Source: Gnetum montanum
Taxonomy: Eukaryota; Streptophyta; Gnetopsida; Gnetales; Gnetaceae
Length of the DNA: 64,000 nt
Direction of reading: 5' to 3'
Assembly (NCBI GenBank): GCA_015680685.1
Contig: MNCI01033650.1
Location: forward strand, 481,305-545,304
In this document: positions 35,320 through 45,046 of the stretch, piece after piece
Position numbering within the stretch: the first letter of the stretch is position 1
How the letters are laid out: every line of letters begins with the position of its first letter
Position numbers and translations under genes: made by a program
The notes under the pieces: generated by a model
Databases searched by the model: none
What the model was told of the DNA's origin: nothing
What the model saw: the letters and a program-made list of their open reading frames with translations, nothing else

Positions 35320-38300
35320 TTAGCATAGGTGGCCATCTCCCCCATGACTAAGTTGTAAGGGAGAGATCCAAAATAATGAGCGTCTATTTGAATTTCTAAG
35401 AAGTGCCCAACTTCTTTCAATTGATGATCTTAGATTCAGGGGTGGAAGTTGGTGACGCTCATGTTCCAATGTATATATGTTTTCATTGTTAGCATGAGTT
35501 TCCTCAGTTCGTTCCATGCATGTTTTTCTACTCCTATAAGTAGTTGTCAACCACGGGGTGTCTACTACTTCTTGTGTGGTTGCTACATATAGGCATCCTT
35601 GTTTCTCACTTTCATGGGCACACCTCTCACATGGAGACATATCCTCCATGTCATGACCCGATGAATCATTGTATGCGATGCATGGAATTTTCTTCTTCTC
35701 GATCTTTCCGTAAATATTCATCTTAGAAATTTGCAAGGAAAGATCACGGATTCCTAGGTACGCGCCTATGGTACTTAGCCACGACCTTCCCATTATAATG
35801 GGGAAGCCCCCTTCGTTGCTAACCTCAATCACCAGAAAATCGGCTGGGTATGACCACCCACACACAGTGGTGATAATGTCCTCCACCAAACCTAAGGGAA
35901 TGGTGATGGACTGGTCAACCAGCTCCAGTTGTATGTTGCTCTTCTTAAGTTGGGGCAGGTTCTAAGCTTGATACATCTTTTGTGAAATTAGGTTGACTCC
36001 GGAACTTGAGTCAAGAAGAGCTCGATGTGGTGCATTTCCGGTGATCTGTAAATGAATTAAGGGGTTCCCAGGGTCAGATAGTTTCCTGGGAAGGTGGCCC
36101 ACCTTTATCCAGTCAGTTACGGTATGTGTCAACATAACCGTTTGCGTACTTAGTTGTTGGACTGAAGGGTTCTCCAAAGCGTTAGTGGTTAGAGGCCTAT
36201 ACATGTGCCTAACCGCTTGTTGTTGCAAGAGTTTGTCTGGGCTTTTGGTTCTGAAGTAAGGTCTTCTCTTTTTACAGTTGTCAGAACTAGCAGCAGGTTG
36301 GATATTTACATGCTGAATATTTACAGCTCTCGTGGTGTTACGTTGCTGTGGTTGGGTAGGTAATTTCCCCTACATTGTTGAAATAGGTTGTATGGGAACT
36401 ACAGGTGCAAGAGGTGCGGGTAGAGTTAGAGGATGGGCTGAATGTGAGATATCTCCCGAAGGAGAAGGAGTCCTCCTGAAGTACTCCCAAACTTGGTAGT
36501 GACGTTGGGGAGTAGTGTGACCCATAGAATCACCTAGAGAAACTGGCTACTGCACATAATAACCGTAACGATCGGGCTGCCGGTAAGGGTATTGATGTGT
36601 TGGCGGTGGCATCCCCCATGACTGTGGGTATTGCCACTGCTGATGTTGTCCAATAGGCTGTAGAGGCATTCCACTTGGGTAATATGTTAAGGGTTGGTGG
36701 AACTGCCTTGGGTTACCTTGTGGATAAGGTAATCTTCGGGGTGTTTGCCGTTGATTAAGTCTTGGCTTTGATGCATACACCCCAGACTTTTGCAGATGTG
36801 AGATAATTGGGCAACATCCCTTAGGATGGTCATAGTAGCAAACCTCACATCCACCATCATCGTCTGTGTCAGAATCTACAGCCACATCGGAGTTAGTGAT
36901 TTTTCCCTTACCCTTGTTATGTGCAAGGCTTAAATCTCTCCTCTTGTTCTTTCCTTTGTTACTACTTTGCTCTACCTTAGACTCTTCTACAATTTTTAAG
37001 ACTGTTTCTATTCTTGAGTCTAAGGAATCCCACATTTAATCTACTTTGGCCGATACTTTGGTTGTTAAATTTTGAATCGGCAAAGTTTTCCGATTCACCA
37101 ACTCTTCGATTGGTGACTCATCCTCTTCATCACAAAATATCACTTCCTTCTTTCAAAGGGAGGGATCGCGGTTATATTCTTCTGCACTTTCCCTCTTACG
37201 TAGCTCACCCTCTTCTTGCGCTACTTGTTCCAACAAACTTTCAACTTCATGGGCTCTAAGTTGGGAAAGTTTCCCTTGGGCGTAAGTCCCAAGACATCTT
37301 CTCGTTTCATTCCTTAGCCCATCCACGATGTGGCGAAGTTAATCCCGCTTAGTGTACCCATGGCCCGGGCAACGATGTAGCAGTGTATAGTAACGGGCCA
37401 TGGTAGCATCTAAGGGTTCATAAGCACCTTGTTTCCAGCCTTGGATCTGCTTACGCAAATTGGACACTCTGGAGTACGTCTGATATTTGTTGTTGAACAA
37501 TTCAAGCATCGTAATCCACCTCCTGATGGTTTCCGATTCTAAGGACCGGTACCAGCTCTCTGCTTCTTTGGTGAGTGTCCTTGGGAACAACTTAAGTTTC
37601 TACCACTCATTATCTATATTTTGCAAGGCACAGGCATCGTGGAATGCCTGTAAATGATGTTGAGGATCAGCGTTGTATACCCCTTCAAAACGTGGGATAT
37701 TATTTATGTCCAAACGCTTGATTTGACTATCTTTTAAGTGCCTTGTGGGGATCCTAACTGCCTCTGTGATGTCTAGCATACTTCGGGTTGCGAGTAGGGG
37801 TTTGTCATGATCATCCCTGTCATGACGTCTGTGATGTCTTCGTGGTGGTTCCCTACTCTCCCTACATCTTTGCCCTTGTCCTAACTCCTCTCGACCTTCC
37901 TGTCGAGGTCTTTCATCTCTTTTACTTTTATCCTCACCTTTATGCTCACGATGGCTGCGCCCAAACGTGGAAGGAGAGTGTGAATGGTGAGATGAAGGAG
38001 AAGAGGAATGGGATCCATCACCATAGCAATGTTTCTTACCTTCTCTTTGGCTGCTTTGGCCCCAATCGTTGTAACGATCTAAGTGTTCGTCCTTAGCGTG
38101 AGTGGTTGTTCCTGCCGTGAACAGTTGGTGTTCACAGGGATCAAAGCCCGTAGCATGTACAGTTGATCGAAGGCTCTAATGCCTAACCTCTTCACCATTG
38201 TGAGGAGGAGGAACATCATTTTCTAAGAAACCCATCATGAGGGGTTCCTCGTCTCCTATTTCACTAAGGATATGGGGAACCTTGCCCTTCAACAATGTGT

Positions 38301-38661
38301 GTTGGCTCTCCTGCCTTAAGTCCCGAATACGTTGGGCATCTGTGGGATGATAATCCCTTATGTCAAAGTCATCCATAACGTATTCAACGAATAGTTCTTA
38401 CATGTCAATCTGTGCCAAGGCACGAAAGAGCATGTTAGGGACTGATCAATCTAGGGGTAACACGATGTTACCTTGCAGATCTCTCCACCGCAGTTGTTCA
38501 TCTTGATGGAGAACAAAAGTAAAATCAGGAATATACTCATCAGGATGAGTATATGTCATCTTATACTGTTGAGGACTTGGCTGATCGTGGTTATGTTCCT
38601 TATGTTGCCGATTGTCTTCCGTGTTATTCCTAGGTGAGTTAACCTTATGAGAAGAAGCCAT
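35320..38661 (-). pseudogene. gag-protease frame fused to post-integrase tail (10 nonsense codons, no frameshift)
   Basis: From the ATG at 38661 (MASSHKVNS, matching the gag start at 54952) one frame runs 3342 nt to the TAG/TGA-type end at 35320 with about ten in-frame stops and no shift. It has an N-terminal gag part (38661-38176), a basic Arg/His-rich stretch near 37900, and the gag domain (WYRSLESETIRRW, LRKQIQGWKQGAYEPLD at 37339-37590). The CX2CX3HX3C cluster is at 36814-36849. Protease is at 36228-35640, with the catalytic motif changed to DSS (codons 36004-36012) instead of DSG. After the protease linker (LEHERHQLPP) the frame passes at about 35380-35440 into SLFWISPLQLS, which in the 24036 element is the end of integrase. 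So pol was removed with the frame kept. Product would be a gag-protease protein of about 1113 residues; not functional as read. Confidence 0.8.
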
Positions 38662-38760
38662 TTTATTGGTGTGTTGTTCACCGTTATATATGTTCTTATT
38701 TAACTAATTAACCCAAAGGTTCGTTAAGGCTCACAACGATGTGAAAGATTTCCTAATGTT

Positions 38761-39331
38761 NNNNNNNNNNNNNNNNNNNNNNNNNNNNNNNNNNNNNNNN
38801 NNNNNNNNNNNNNNNNNNNNNNNNNNNNNNNNNNNNNNNNNNNNNNNNNNNNNNNNNNNNNNNNNNNNNNNNNNNNNNNNNNNNNNNNNNNNNNNNNNNN
38901 NNNNNNNNNNNNNNNNNNNNNNNNNNNNNNNNNNNNNNNNNNNNNNNNNNNNNNNNNNNNNNNNNNNNNNNNNNNNNNNNNNNNNNNNNNNNNNNNNNNN
39001 NNNNNNNNNNNNNNNNNNNNNNNNNNNNNNNNNNNNNNNNNNNNNNNNNNNNNNNNNNNNNNNNNNNNNNNNNNNNNNNNNNNNNNNNNNNNNNNNNNNN
39101 NNNNNNNNNNNNNNNNNNNNNNNNNNNNNNNNNNNNNNNNNNNNNNNNNNNNNNNNNNNNNNNNNNNNNNNNNNNNNNNNNNNNNNNNNNNNNNNNNNNN
39201 NNNNNNNNNNNNNNNNNNNNNNNNNNNNNNNNNNNNNNNNNNNNNNNNNNNNNNNNNNNNNNNNNNNNNNNNNNNNNNNNNNNNNNNNNNNNNNNNNNNN
39301 NNNNNNNNNNNNNNNNNNNNNNNNNNNNNNN
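38761..39331. other. Assembly gap (571 N)
   Basis: The gap hides the PBS, the leader and most of the right LTR of the pol-deleted element. Matching 39332 to 33015 in the left LTR implies about 600 bp of LTR alone is missing, slightly more than the N run, so the gap size is only an estimate or the LTRs differ in length. Confidence 0.95.
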
Positions 39332-39635
39332 GTTACTAGGAAAGCAATAAATAACATTAAATAAACCTATCCATGTACTGCAAGGTTTATCCACAAAGTT
39401 TGTCTTTATTGCCGTACACAACTTGCGTTCAGGTACAAAGCTGCTCGAATAAAGAGTCGTTCACTTGGGGGACTCCTACTGTGGGCACATGGAAAATATT
39501 CTATCTCTGGGGTGATCAATCCGCCAGAGCTTCGCTACTTCTAACTCTATATGCAAATGAGGGGAGTGCCGCCTCTTATTTATAGATTTGGGGGCGGACC
39601 GCGATATCGCAGCTTGTGCATATCGCGTCTCATCA
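39332..39635 (-). repeat. 5' LTR of the pol-deleted element, partial
   Basis: This is the U3/R portion next to the gap, about 95% like 33015-33290 by eye. It carries the TATAAATAAGAG box (39574-39585) but only two to three GATATCGC/ATATCGCG motifs before TGATGAG (minus strand, 39635). The partner LTR has about five, so the array length differs between the two LTRs. Confidence 0.85.
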
Positions 39636-40418
39636 CTTGGTAAACAAATCTTCAAATAGAAAAAGATTTTGATGAAATTCTATTAATACATTGGTGTCAA
39701 CAAATAACACAAAAATTTAGCCAACAAATTTTTCTTTAAAGCCAAGTTGCTTTAACATGCATAAAATAAAATTCTAAGAAACTCTTTCATATGCTTTAAC
39801 ATAATCCACTTTAAGGAAGATAACTTGTTGTGTCAAATAGTTTTGCTATTCCCACCCTTCAGCTATAGCCATGATATTATTCAAAATAAATGTATCAAGT
39901 AGAAAATTTATTTGATCAACACCTACTAATGAAAGGAGATAAAGTCTTAATTGAAGCAGAAAATCTTTTGCAATGATTTTGTAGGAAGTATTTATAAGAA
40001 TAATGGGACATTGATCTTTAATAAATTAGCCACCATCATCTTTAGAAATAAATTTAGTTTTAGCAACATTGTTAAATGAACCTAGTGTATTCCTTTTTGG
40101 AGTGCTAAATGAAGATTTGGACCCAAACTTGGTCACAGAGCTTTGTAAACATTAACAAAAAGATCATCAAAACTTGGAGCTTTACTATCAGCCAAGGAAT
40201 TGCAAGTAGAATGAAATTCTTGAAGAGAAAAATCCCTCTCGTAATCTATTTTCATTCTATCCAAGACTATTCTAAGGAATAAAATTTTTAATGATATCCT
40301 AGGAAATACTACAACTCCGTATACTCATTTTGAAAGGCTTGAAAAATATCCTCATCATTGCATAAAACTTTCCTTTCATAGCAAATAGTAAAAATAGAGG
40401 TTTTATTGTGATGACGTC

Positions 40419-41512
40419 TGATGAGACCTGAATTGCTCATAGTGCTGATAGTCGTGATATCATAGCCCTGTTGTATCAGTCACCGTGATATCACCACCCT
40501 GTTGTGTCAGTTGCCGTGATATCACCACCCTGTTGTATCAGAGTCGCGATATCGCATAGGCCGCGATATCGCGTACACGATATCGCGTCCTTTCCTACGA
40601 TATCGCGTACGCGATATCACAGTCCGCCGCCATGTCTATAAATAAGAGGCGGCTCTCCCTTGTTGGGGATCCCAGTTTTAGAGTAGCAAAGCTCTAGCAG
40701 TTTGATCCCTCCAGAGTTAGAATTTTTCCCGTGTCTGCCCACAGTGTGGTGAATGTAATTGTACGGTGTCTTTATTCGAGTGTGCCGTACTTGGACACGC
40801 ACATGACCGGTAATAAAGATCGAGATTACTTCATCATTGCAGCATTCACTTAGTTTATTTATTTGTTATTTATTTAATGTTATTTATTGCTTTCATAGCG
40901 CGGTGTGAGTACGACTTGACTACGAGCATCTACGGGTGTGTACGGCTAGTTAAGGAATCGGTTACTCATCGCGATTAGTCTCTCACCCTTAAACTCCTAG
41001 AAGCGGAACGAGTACGACTTGATTACGAGCATTTAAGTGTGACTGCTTGGTAGCCCAGTGGTGTAGCTAGGGGGATCTACGCTTGGTAACCCAGTGGCGT
41101 ATTTGGGGTCTGCGCTTGGTAATCCCAGTGGCGTACCTAGGCCTATGCTTGGTAGTCCCAGTGGCAGTCGTGCACGAAGTCCAAGATGTGTACGGTTGAT
41201 CAAGGAATCGGTTGCTCGTCGCACTTAGGCTAGATTAGATTTTCTTACCCTTTTCCTCTTAGCTTAGATTTAGTTAAATATTATTTTCCACTGCCATCAG
41301 GAGTAGCATTAGAATTAGAACACATCATATACCTCATCTAGACTAAACCATACGTGACATATGCAAAACTAGTCTAGATGGGAAGACAGCGAACTGCGAC
41401 CTAAGGCTAACTATGTAGGTGCCACAACTAGTCCATCTGCAGAGTTCGACCGGATCGTGCGTGCGACGCTCGTTTCGTATGGTTGTGTGTAGGGGTACCT
41501 CGCCACTCATCA
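40419..41512 (+). repeat. Solo LTR inside the LINE, TSD ACGTC
   Basis: TGATGAG at 40419 and CTCATCA at 41512 are flanked by ACGTC at 40414-40418 and 41513-41517, with no internal element sequence. U3 has the longest palindrome array in the window (about eight GATATC motifs, 40445-40620, including a CCGTGATATCACCACCCTGT unit that recurs). TATAAATAAGAG is near 40637. It arose by recombination between the LTRs of a full element. Confidence 0.93.
41040..41170 (+). repeat. Short tandem array in U5, four units
   Basis: Four diverged units of about 35 bp, each built on GCTTGGTAACCCAGTGGCGTA. Other LTRs carry one to three of them (for example about 4434-4490 and 59697-59735), so the number varies among LTRs. 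Confidence 0.7.
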
Positions 41513-42500
41513 ACGTCCTTTAATAAATTGGAAAAAATTCTTTGCTACATCTATCCCTCACCTTCAACCAATGAGCTCTTGATTTAATCATGGTCCCTTG
41601 TGCTTCATGAGCTTCAACCTTTTTGATTAACTATATACCTTCTCATAAATTTTTTTGAGCTTCAATGTCATGTGGAAACTATGATACGATGTTGGTCCAT
41701 TTTTCCACATATGCTTTGATAGCATCCAACTAAAGAGATCTTTCAATAGCAAGAATTTCACCCCATCTTTGTGCCAAATCTTGAAAAATAAACCTTTTTT
41801 TAAACCATGGTTTTTAGCAGTTGTTGTTTCTTTGTTTTGAAAAATCTAAGATACTCCAAAAAATTGTTATTGGTCTTGCTAAAATTAGAATCTAACAAAC
41901 TGGTATTTAGGATGAATTTACATTGTTCCTTCTTTGGCTATTAATGTTGTAGTAATTAAATGGCAAGTAGCAACATTTAAAAAGTAAAAAGATAAAAGCA
42001 CTATTATCAAAAATATAGATTTCATCAAGGTGTTCAAGGATTCTTTCACTATTTCTACCAACTCCTTGCTAAGGAAAAAAGGGACTACAACAATTAGATT
42101 GTAAGAATAACAAACCAATAAAGCCTATTTTTCATTTTAATTGAGACCAAGAAACTTGCTTTGAAATTACCCAATGAAAAGGATGCCTACCTCTTATATC
42201 AAAAGCATTCTCTATCATATTGAAATCACCTAAGTGAACCCAAATAACATCTAGAAAGATGTGCATAATGAATCCCATAATTGTACGCATTAAGGGCAGT
42301 GTAGAAGCCAAACACCTAAAATTAAAGTTGAGAATCTAAATCTACACCGAAGTGTACTTTGAAAAGGATCTTCTCTTTAGTCTAAAACTGCATTGCAAAG
42401 CTCAAAGAAAAAAGAATAATTGACCTCTCCTACTACGCACATGCTAAGGGTAAAAAACCTTATAATAATTTGAAATAACATAGCAAATTACATCAAGATT

Positions 42501-43696
42501 AAAGCCACTACTTTTATTTTCTTGGAAAGTCATCGTATTGAAAAAGAAAGCCTTTTACTGCCAATCAAAATTTTTACACAATACTGCCTAATATTCCATG
42601 ACATAGCTTTTAACGTGATAAATTTTAATGCGTTAAATTTGTATTTTTCTTTCCCGGTGGAACTTAAAACCAATGCTTTGTTGATTGCGTTGGGTTGCTA
42701 CGCACCACACACTAGTGCAATTTTGTTTTTGTTGTAAAGAGGGTAGGTAATATTAAATTCTCCTTGTTTTCGTTTTTATATATCTTATTTGATTATATAT
42801 ATATATATATATATCACAGTCGAATGTAATGGCAAATAGCATTCAAAATTCACCTTGGAAATTCAAACAATAGCTTGAAATAAAAAGCACAAGAAGACTC
42901 TTCCAACGCTGGCTTGGCTTGTCGGGACGGTATGCGATATTACTTCAGAGCCCCTTGATTTAGCAAAACGGTTGTTCCCTCCCAACATATCACACACAGT
43001 TCTCATTCATTATGAGGGGCCCCATGTATGACACAGCCACGAACCACAAGAATTAGCTTTCCAAGCAACAATAGTTCTTCGATGCAGTCTAAAATACGAA
43101 ATCAATGAAACGAACCACTATCGCGGACAGAAATTTCCTAGCATTGTTAAGTCATGCAGTGATTTCTGAACGAACCACTCTTGTGGACACAAATTTCCAA
43201 GTCTCGTCAAGTGATGCAGTGATTTCTTGCATCGTCGTTGGGCACATGCTGATTTGAATTTGCATCTGGAAGCGACTTATGGCGGGCGTCATGGCTTACG
43301 CAAGCATCCAACATCGTTTTCCGCGGTTAGTCATCAACAAACTTCTTCTTGCGCCCATGTTTATTTTCAACAACTTTTTAAAAACGTATTCGAGCAGGCA
43401 AGTCAATGCATAGGAGCACCATAGGTAAACGCTGAGCATTTAATAAAAAACAGAAGAAATCAGATAAGAGTTGTGGTTGTACACCCTGTGCCCACAATCA
43501 CGCTGATGGTGATGATATTACTGACTGGACCGGAGGGGCGGGCCCAGTGACAAGCAAGGAAAACGCAACGCCACCGCCCCCCCAAACCACAGCTCAACCC
43601 AGAGACCCACAACGCCAAAAACAACACCCCAACAATTCAACGAATAAACGAATGTTTAAGCCGTTCCGTCTACTCCAAGCCGGCCGGGAACCCCGG
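42501..43696. other. Intergenic sequence 3' of the ERF gene
   Basis: No gene is seen. It contains a (TA)n run at 42794-42814 and a two-copy 60-bp tandem repeat at 43111-43229. The GC content rises toward the ERF stop codon at 43697, where the 3' untranslated region must begin. No clear polyadenylation signal was fixed. Confidence 0.6.
43111..43229. repeat. 60-bp tandem duplication
   Basis: The unit beginning CGAACCACT at 43111 recurs at 43171 with about 80% identity. Both contain CATGCAGTGATTTCT- or GATGCAGTGATTTCT-like ends. No N is involved, so it is probably real. Confidence 0.75.
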
Positions 43697-44730
43697 TTAG
43701 CTAACCATGAGTCCCGGGAGCACCCTGGGCAAAGACACCACCGCTGGAGGCTCGCTGGATGCCACGTTCGCGGCCACGTCAGTGAACACGGATGACGTGG
43801 CCGACGACGACGACGACGACGAGAAAGAGGAAGACAAAGAAGACGACTCCGCGGAGCGCGCCCGGCACCGCCGGCCGCCGCCGTCGCCGTCGTCGTTAGA
43901 TATGGAAGACGAGGAGCACGACGAACTGGACTCGCGCTCTCGTTTGGGGGCAGCCATTCCAGTACTGGGGGCGGTGGCCGTGGCGGTGGCCGTGGCGGCG
44001 GCGGCGGCGGCGGCGGCGTTATCGGCCATGATGCGGAGGGGGAAGTTGAGGAGGGCACGCGAGCCACGCATCTTGAAGGCGGCGCGGTCGTACGCGAGGG
44101 CGGCCTCCTCCGCCGTGTCGAAGGTCCCCAGCCACACGCGGGCGCCCTGCCGAGCCGAGTCCCGGATCTCCGCCGCGTACTTGCCCCACGGACGCCGCCG
44201 GACTCCTCTGTAGTGCCTCTGCGGTGCTGCCGCCGCTGGCGCCGGCGCCGCCGGCTGCCGTAATTGCGGCCGCGGAGCCGCCGGCACCGGAAAGACAGCA
44301 GGGGCGGTGGCGGTGGCGGTGGCGGTGGCGGCGGCGATGTTGGAGGTGGGCGTGGCAGGGGTCCAGCCGGTGCGAGTGGCCTCCTTGAGTATGCCGTACA
44401 GAAACATGTCGCTGGAGTCGTTTTCATCCAGCGGCAGCGTCGACCACGCCTCGCCTGCTAGGCACGGGCTTAACAGCGTCGCCGTCGCCGCTGGAGGATT
44501 AGTACCGTTGTTGTTGTTGTTGTTACTGTTATTATTATTATTGTTATTGGCGCACCACGCCGCTGGAAAGCGCTCCTCTGGCAGTGGAACGGTTACGGAG
44601 AGCGACAGGCCCAGCCCCAGATGCGGCTGTGGCGGTGACCACGCTCCGGAGCCGTTGCCGCCGGTGAGCGATGAGTGCTCGTCTGTTTCATCGGTGGCGC
44701 CCCCGAAAGAAAAGGATGATGCCGATGAGT

Positions 44731-44762
<32 letters not shown>

Positions 44763-44917
44763 AGGGCTTCCCGAACGAACATCTCTTCCTCCTCGCTTGA
44801 GACACCGCCGTTGGCGGCGTTGTTAAGCTCCATCTCGCCCAACAAATGCAACCTGATCTGCTCCAGAACGCTCATTGCAACTCCACTGCTGTTGCTGCTG
44901 CAGTTGCTGCTCTCCAT
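43697..44917 (-). CDS. AP2/ERF transcription factor, ERF group IX-like
   Basis: Intact single-exon frame of 406 codons. The single AP2/ERF domain is at residues 235-294 (44036-44215): [19 protein letters not shown], then [23 protein letters not shown] and LLNFPL. The Ala and Asp in AAEIRD mark an ERF-type (GCC-box binding) rather than a DREB-type domain. An N-terminal [11 protein letters not shown] motif and a [19 protein letters not shown] segment (168-185) resemble group IX ERFs, which act in ethylene, jasmonate and defence signalling in the nucleus. Low-complexity runs are striking: DADADADAD (54-62), an Asn tract broken by Ser (124-137), Ala-Thr runs, a poly-Ala tract (301-308) and Ser-rich tails. 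The GC-rich coding sequence contrasts with its AT-rich surroundings. The first ATG is chosen because a TATA box lies about 45 bp upstream; Met15 is an alternative. Confidence 0.93.
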
Positions 44918-44960
44918 GTGTATTGGGTTTCTTTTGAAGGACTAAGCGAGGGCGCAAAGT

Positions 44961-44970
44961 GATTTTATAG
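44961..44970 (-). promoter_or_regulatory. TATA box of the ERF gene
   Basis: CTATAAAATC on the gene strand lies about 45-50 bp before the ATG, implying transcription starts near 44935 with a short leader of about 20 nt. Position and sequence are typical of a plant TATA element. Confidence 0.6.
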
Positions 44971-44994
44971 AGCGCTGGATGCGGGTCTAGAGCC

Positions 44995-45046
44995 GTCAAA
45001 TGTCCAAATTGGGGGGGGTTGTTAAGGTGTCAAATGTCCAAATTGG
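44995..45046 (-). promoter_or_regulatory. 18-bp direct repeat with W-box cores upstream of the TATA box
   Basis: GTCAAATGTCCAAATTGG occurs at 44995-45012 and 45029-45046 (34 bp apart), separated by a G-run. On the gene strand each copy contains TTTGAC, the W-box core bound by WRKY factors, but the following base is A or G instead of C/T. It may be a regulatory duplication. Confidence 0.45.

Larger units (their letters stand above)
32415..39635 (-). mobile_element. Athila-like element with pol deleted (gag-protease only)
   Basis: The left LTR begins TGATGAG at 32415 and the right LTR ends CTCATCA at 39635; both are flanked by CTTGG (32410-32414 and 39636-39640), as expected for a 5-bp target duplication. 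Between them on the minus strand is one gag-protease frame (38661 to 35320) that runs directly into the post-integrase 3' region. RT, RNase H and integrase are absent. The 5' leader and part of the right LTR lie in the N gap. The flanks belong to different sequences (gag on the left, LINE on the right), so the locus needs checking. Confidence 0.82.
39641..42500 (-). pseudogene. L1-like plant LINE ORF2 remnant, split by a solo LTR
   Basis: Minus-strand pieces fit a non-LTR retrotransposon. An endonuclease end with VHLGDFNMIENAFDIRG lies near 42190-42260; the pre-RT linker with AQGTMIKSRAHWLKVRDR is near 41545-41600; RT is at 39680-40090 with CPIILINTSYKIIAKDF, an ILNNIMAIAE segment and LKVDYVKAYERVS. 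In LINEs this order is endonuclease, linker, RT. The linker and RT are separated by the LTR insertion at 40419-41512. It is heavily decayed and its 3' end is cut off at 39641. Confidence 0.78.

Noticed and set aside
38731-39421. Frames of about 207-222 codons made of X
   Set aside because: They are read through the run of Ns and carry no information.
39373-39585. Frame of 60-70 codons repeated at 33056-33244 and 39373-39585
   Set aside because: It lies wholly inside the LTR on the opposite strand to the element; its conservation reflects LTR similarity.
43594-44427. Long Arg/Pro-rich frame overlapping the ERF gene on the same strand
   Set aside because: It is a shifted frame of the GC-rich ERF coding sequence; the true frame has the AP2 domain and the group IX motifs.
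44307-44945. 212-codon frame opposite the ERF gene (also 43707-44213)
   Set aside because: Antisense shadows caused by GC-rich triplet repeats, with no domain of their own.
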